Source: a bacterium
Lineage (GTDB): Bacteria > Planctomycetota > Planctomycetia > Kolteriales > Kolteriaceae
Direction of reading: 5' to 3'
Assembly: GCA_019753235.1 (NCBI GenBank)
Contig: JAIELF010000071.1
Coordinates: 1 to 42,742 of the forward strand
Length of the DNA stretch: 42,742 nucleotides
Part shown: positions 41,713 to 42,742 of the stretch, piece by piece
Layout: every line of letters starts with the position of its first letter
Numbering within the stretch: position 1 is the stretch's first letter
Notes under the pieces: generated by a model
What the model saw: only the letters and a program-made list of their open reading frames with translations
What the model was told of the DNA's origin: nothing
The model's database searches: none
Program-made: the position numbers and the translations under genes

Positions 41713-42741
41713 TTATTCTTCGGGCCCAGAAATGCGGCCTTCCCGCCTCAATTTGATTAAGTGAGCCTGGGCTTGCCGAGCGGCAAACGCGTGAAGTTTC
41801 GGCGAAACATCGGTATACGCCTGCATCACCAACGAATCGACCGAACGAGTCCCGGCATGCCAAAGCTTTTCCAGCAGATCCTCTCGGCGAAGGCGGTGCT
41901 CGATCAACTCGTTCAGCCGAGAGCACGCGTTTTCGATCACCGGACCGTGGCTGGGCAAAAGAGTCTTCGGATTCAGGGACAGCACTCGGCGCAGAGAATC
42001 GATGTAATCCCCCATGTCTCCCTCGTCGGGATCAATCATGATGGTTCCAATCCCCGCCACCAGGTCGCCCGCGACAACGGTTCGTGACTTCTCGTGGACA
42101 AACACCAAATGGCCGTCGGCATGGCCCGGCGTATGCAACGCGAGAAACGTTTCCGTATCGGTACCGCCCGGCGCGAGCTGTTGGCCATCTTGAATCATGT
42201 TGTCGACCACCAAGCCCATCGCTTGGAGCCTCGCGGCCGTCTTCTCATGGGCGCGAATCGGGATGCCGAAACGCTCCTGAATGCGGGCGACTCCCCAAAC
42301 ATGGTCGGGATGATGATGCGTCAGCCAGATCTCGACGAGCGTCTTTCCGAAATCGCGCTGCATTGTTTCCAGAAACACGATCAGCCGATTGATTTCCGAT
42401 TCGAACGGGCTGCCGACATCGACGATCGCGACCCTCTCTTTGCCCAACAGGTATGAAATCGTCTCGCGGGCCGGCGGCAGAGTGGGCGTCACGAGCGGGA
42501 CTGCCATGATTCCAGGTCGGGCATCCAGGAATCGTCGATTCGGATGGACCGCCTCGTCTCCGTGCCGAATCAGTCGGCCGATTCCCTGTGCGGGACCGTG
42601 CTCGCTGAGGACTTCAAGCATGAACAACGTCGGAGGAGCAGCCAACACATCGCCCGCTTTCCAAAGGGCCAAAGCATCCTCGGCCGCGGTTCGCGAATCC
42701 AAGATCAGAGAGGGTGGCAAGTGAGGCTTGCGGGCAGCCCA
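41713..42741 (-). CDS. MBL-fold metallohydrolase, C-terminal part (5' end outside window)
   Basis: A metallo-beta-lactamase-fold hydrolase. The zinc-site motifs are complete: THHHPDHVWG (HxHxDH), HTPGHADGHLVF, VAGDLVAGIGTIM and LPSHGP. After the MBL domain, a helical C-terminal part (HRLRREDLLEKLWHAGTRSVDSLVMQAYTDVSPKLHAFAARQAQAHLIKLRREGRI) is the winged-helix-like extension found in LACTB2-type enzymes. The frame is open to the right edge, so the gene starts outside the window. The first visible part (AAEDALALWKAGDVLAAPPTLFMLEVL) resembles the end of the Nudix-like domain that precedes MBL domains in some bacteria, suggesting a Nudix-MBL fusion; that is inference. Substrate unknown; LACTB2 relatives include endoribonucleases and thioesterases. 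Confidence 0.9.
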   Translation of the reverse strand, partial: WAARKPHLPPSLILDSRTAAEDALALWKAGDVLAAPPTLFMLEVLSEHGPAQGIGRLIRHGDEAVHPNRRFLDARPGIMAVPLVTPTLPPARETISYLLGKERVAIVDVGSPFESEINRLIVFLETMQRDFGKTLVEIWLTHHHPDHVWGVARIQERFGIPIRAHEKTAARLQAMGLVVDNMIQDGQQLAPGGTDTETFLALHTPGHADGHLVFVHEKSRTVVAGDLVAGIGTIMIDPDEGDMGDYIDSLRRVLSLNPKTLLPSHGPVIENACSRLNELIEHRLRREDLLEKLWHAGTRSVDSLVMQAYTDVSPKLHAFAARQAQAHLIKLRREGRISGPEE

Positions 42742-42742
42742 T

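Noticed and set aside
1..42742. tRNA genes, CRISPR arrays, integrases, transposases or phage genes
   Set aside because: Reading the intergenic regions and proteins gave no T-loop or acceptor pattern, no short direct repeats with spacers, and no recombinase motif.

Overview
The window looks like part of a planctomycete chromosome. The main evidence is an SdrD B-like repeat protein with the N-terminal LEQRDCPA motif typical of planctomycete secreted proteins, a BBP7-type outer membrane protein, a PEP-CTERM-type protein, a membrane protein fused to a DUF1571 domain, DUF2723 and AsmA-like envelope proteins, and a flagellar operon ordered flhA-flhF-(small membrane protein)-fliA. GC is high throughout (roughly 55-60% by eye). 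Genus cannot be assigned. No tRNA, rRNA, CRISPR array, transposase or phage gene was recognised. The region reads as ordinary chromosome with many lineage-specific envelope genes.

Layout. 1-2953: plus-strand fatty-acid oxidation genes (3-hydroxyacyl-CoA dehydrogenase cut by the left edge, a CoxG-like SRPBCC protein, an acyl-CoA dehydrogenase). 2978-3901: a minus-strand histone-deacetylase-like amidohydrolase. 4130-6274: a secreted alpha/beta hydrolase and a FIST-domain sensor. 6234-9207: a minus-strand pair, a retropepsin-like protein and a DUF2723 membrane protein, whose coding ends overlap. 9549-12980: a very large AsmA-like protein. 12991-15042: a small exported or membrane protein and a protein with a heparinase-II/III-like C-terminal part. 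15060-21002: an envelope-glycan block (polytopic GT-C-like protein, family 2 glycosyltransferase, LPG-synthase/UPF0104-type membrane protein, and a divergent GT87-DUF1571 fusion). 21046-30069: motility and regulation (receiver-XRE regulator, fliG, fliA, flhF, flhA), interrupted by a MaoC-like hydratase and a HEAT-repeat lipoprotein. 30070-31250: intergenic DNA with inverted repeats and two small genes. 31289-35447: serine hydrolase, nagA, a YugP-type membrane metallopeptidase and dgkA. 35714-41243: three surface or outer-membrane proteins (BBP7, SdrD-B repeat, PEP-CTERM). 41713-42741: an MBL-fold hydrolase cut by the right edge.

How the genes fit together. The leftmost genes probably serve beta-oxidation. 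The 15-21 kb block combines a polyprenyl-type glycosyltransferase (GT2), polytopic sugar-transfer enzymes and a flippase-like or LPG-synthase-like protein, as expected for assembly of an extracytoplasmic glycan. FlhA (export gate), FlhF (SRP-type GTPase), FliA (sigma-28) and FliG (rotor) support a polar flagellum, although no FlhG is encoded between flhF and fliA. NagA and DgkA handle amino-sugar and lipid recycling. The last third is devoted to the cell surface.

Limits. All assignments come from reading sequence motifs and domain patterns by eye; no database search was run. Start codons were chosen from Shine-Dalgarno-like sequences and family N-termini and are stated where uncertain. I found no clear new defence or mobile system. 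The strongest candidates for a second look are the FlhG-less flagellar operon with its small membrane protein, the GT87-DUF1571 fusion, the retropepsin/DUF2723 pair, and several unexplained strong hairpins and inverted repeats at 23.2, 30.2-30.4 and 41.3-41.6 kb.
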